Below, one piece after another: positions 14,288 through 14,445 of a DNA stretch of 14,445 nucleotides; position 1 is the stretch's first letter; the number at the start of each line of letters is the position of its first letter. Source of the DNA: a bacterium. Its GTDB lineage: Bacteria > Zixibacteria > MSB-5A5 > GN15 > FEB-12. The stretch covers positions 1-14,445 of the forward strand of contig DAOVOW010000013.1 of assembly GCA_030629485.1 (NCBI GenBank), in the 5' to 3' direction. The notes beneath the pieces were generated by a model. The model made no database searches and was not told the origin of the DNA. It saw only the letters and a list, made by a program, of their open reading frames with translations. A program made the position numbers and the translations under genes.

Positions 14288-14445
14288 AGATTCAAAAAAG
14301 GGAAAAGAACAAGATATTAAAGGAAAAGTTAAGGGAGGTGTGCCTCTTTTGATAAGTGGCGGACTTGAGGGTAGTTTATTGTTTCGCCAAGAAAAAACGG
14401 AAACAAAAAGCCTACAACATTATATTTACGTATTATTTGAAAATA
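14202..14445 (+). CDS. Uncharacterised protein, possibly DUF6414 family (3' end outside window)
   Basis: A plus-strand frame runs from the ATG at 14202 (or an in-frame ATG at 14193) to the right edge without a stop, giving 81 codons. It begins MDLKDFIYLDIDRIRSLTSQ and continues LFEGIPEAIDSKKG, KGGVPLLISGG, then EKTETKSLQHYIYVLFEN. The IYLD...R..S...Q.FEG start and the later TETKSL..YIY block look like a real conserved family. From memory it is closest to DUF6414, an uncharacterised bacterial family, and that name is uncertain. Codon and base use are markedly more AT-rich than every other gene here. No ribosome binding site or promoter precedes it, since the sequence upstream is the interrupted dockerin gene. 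No function is claimed. Confidence 0.6.
   Translation, partial: MDLKDFIYLDIDRIRSLTSQLFEGIPEAIDSKKGKEQDIKGKVKGGVPLLISGGLEGSLLFRQEKTETKSLQHYIYVLFEN

Overview
The window looks like part of a chromosome from an uncultured bacterium of the FCB-type lineages, most probably candidate phylum Zixibacteria or a close relative. This taxonomic reading is inference. It rests on dockerin pairs of the form 'D-x-D...I.DL.YLVDYMFN.GP.P' at the ends of two secreted proteins, FlgD/T9SS-like C-terminal modules on large secreted proteins, NIDO-like and MAM-like modules, and abundant TPR regulators. Every gene except the one at the extreme right edge lies on the minus strand, so the genes read right to left.

Right to left: (1) 14193/14202-14445 is the start of a plus-strand, AT-rich ORF that runs off the window. 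It resembles an uncharacterised family (possibly DUF6414) and butts directly against (2) a 5'-broken secreted multidomain dockerin protein (12647-14287) with a strong terminator at 12585-12612. (3) 11006-12382 is a sigma-54 activator with a degenerate receiver-like N-terminus. (4) Its 3' intergenic region holds a good -24/-12 promoter (10801-10816) and, upstream of that, two near-identical dyad sites (10905-10919 and 10987-11001). (5) The promoter would drive a probable operon: a ZU5-like lipoprotein (10185-10736), a TPR protein (9075-10154) and a TPR/HD-GYP cyclic-di-GMP phosphodiesterase (7166-9082, overlapping its neighbour by 8 nt). (6) 4506-6860 is a secreted subtilisin-like protease with PKD, cohesin-like and dockerin modules. 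It has its own sigma-70-like promoter and a downstream hairpin. (7) 1607-4159 and 1-1595 are tandem paralogous large secreted proteins; the second is cut by the left edge.

The most coherent system is items 3-5. An activator gene sits directly upstream of a sigma-54 promoter with matching upstream sites, feeding a lipoprotein-TPR-TPR/HD-GYP operon. This suggests a signalling module that couples an envelope lipoprotein and TPR scaffolds to c-di-GMP turnover. The rest is extracellular machinery: protease, adhesin-like proteins and possible cohesin-dockerin assembly. The composition break at about 14200 is either a real insertion or an assembly chimera.

No tRNA, rRNA, CRISPR array, transposase or convincing riboswitch was seen.
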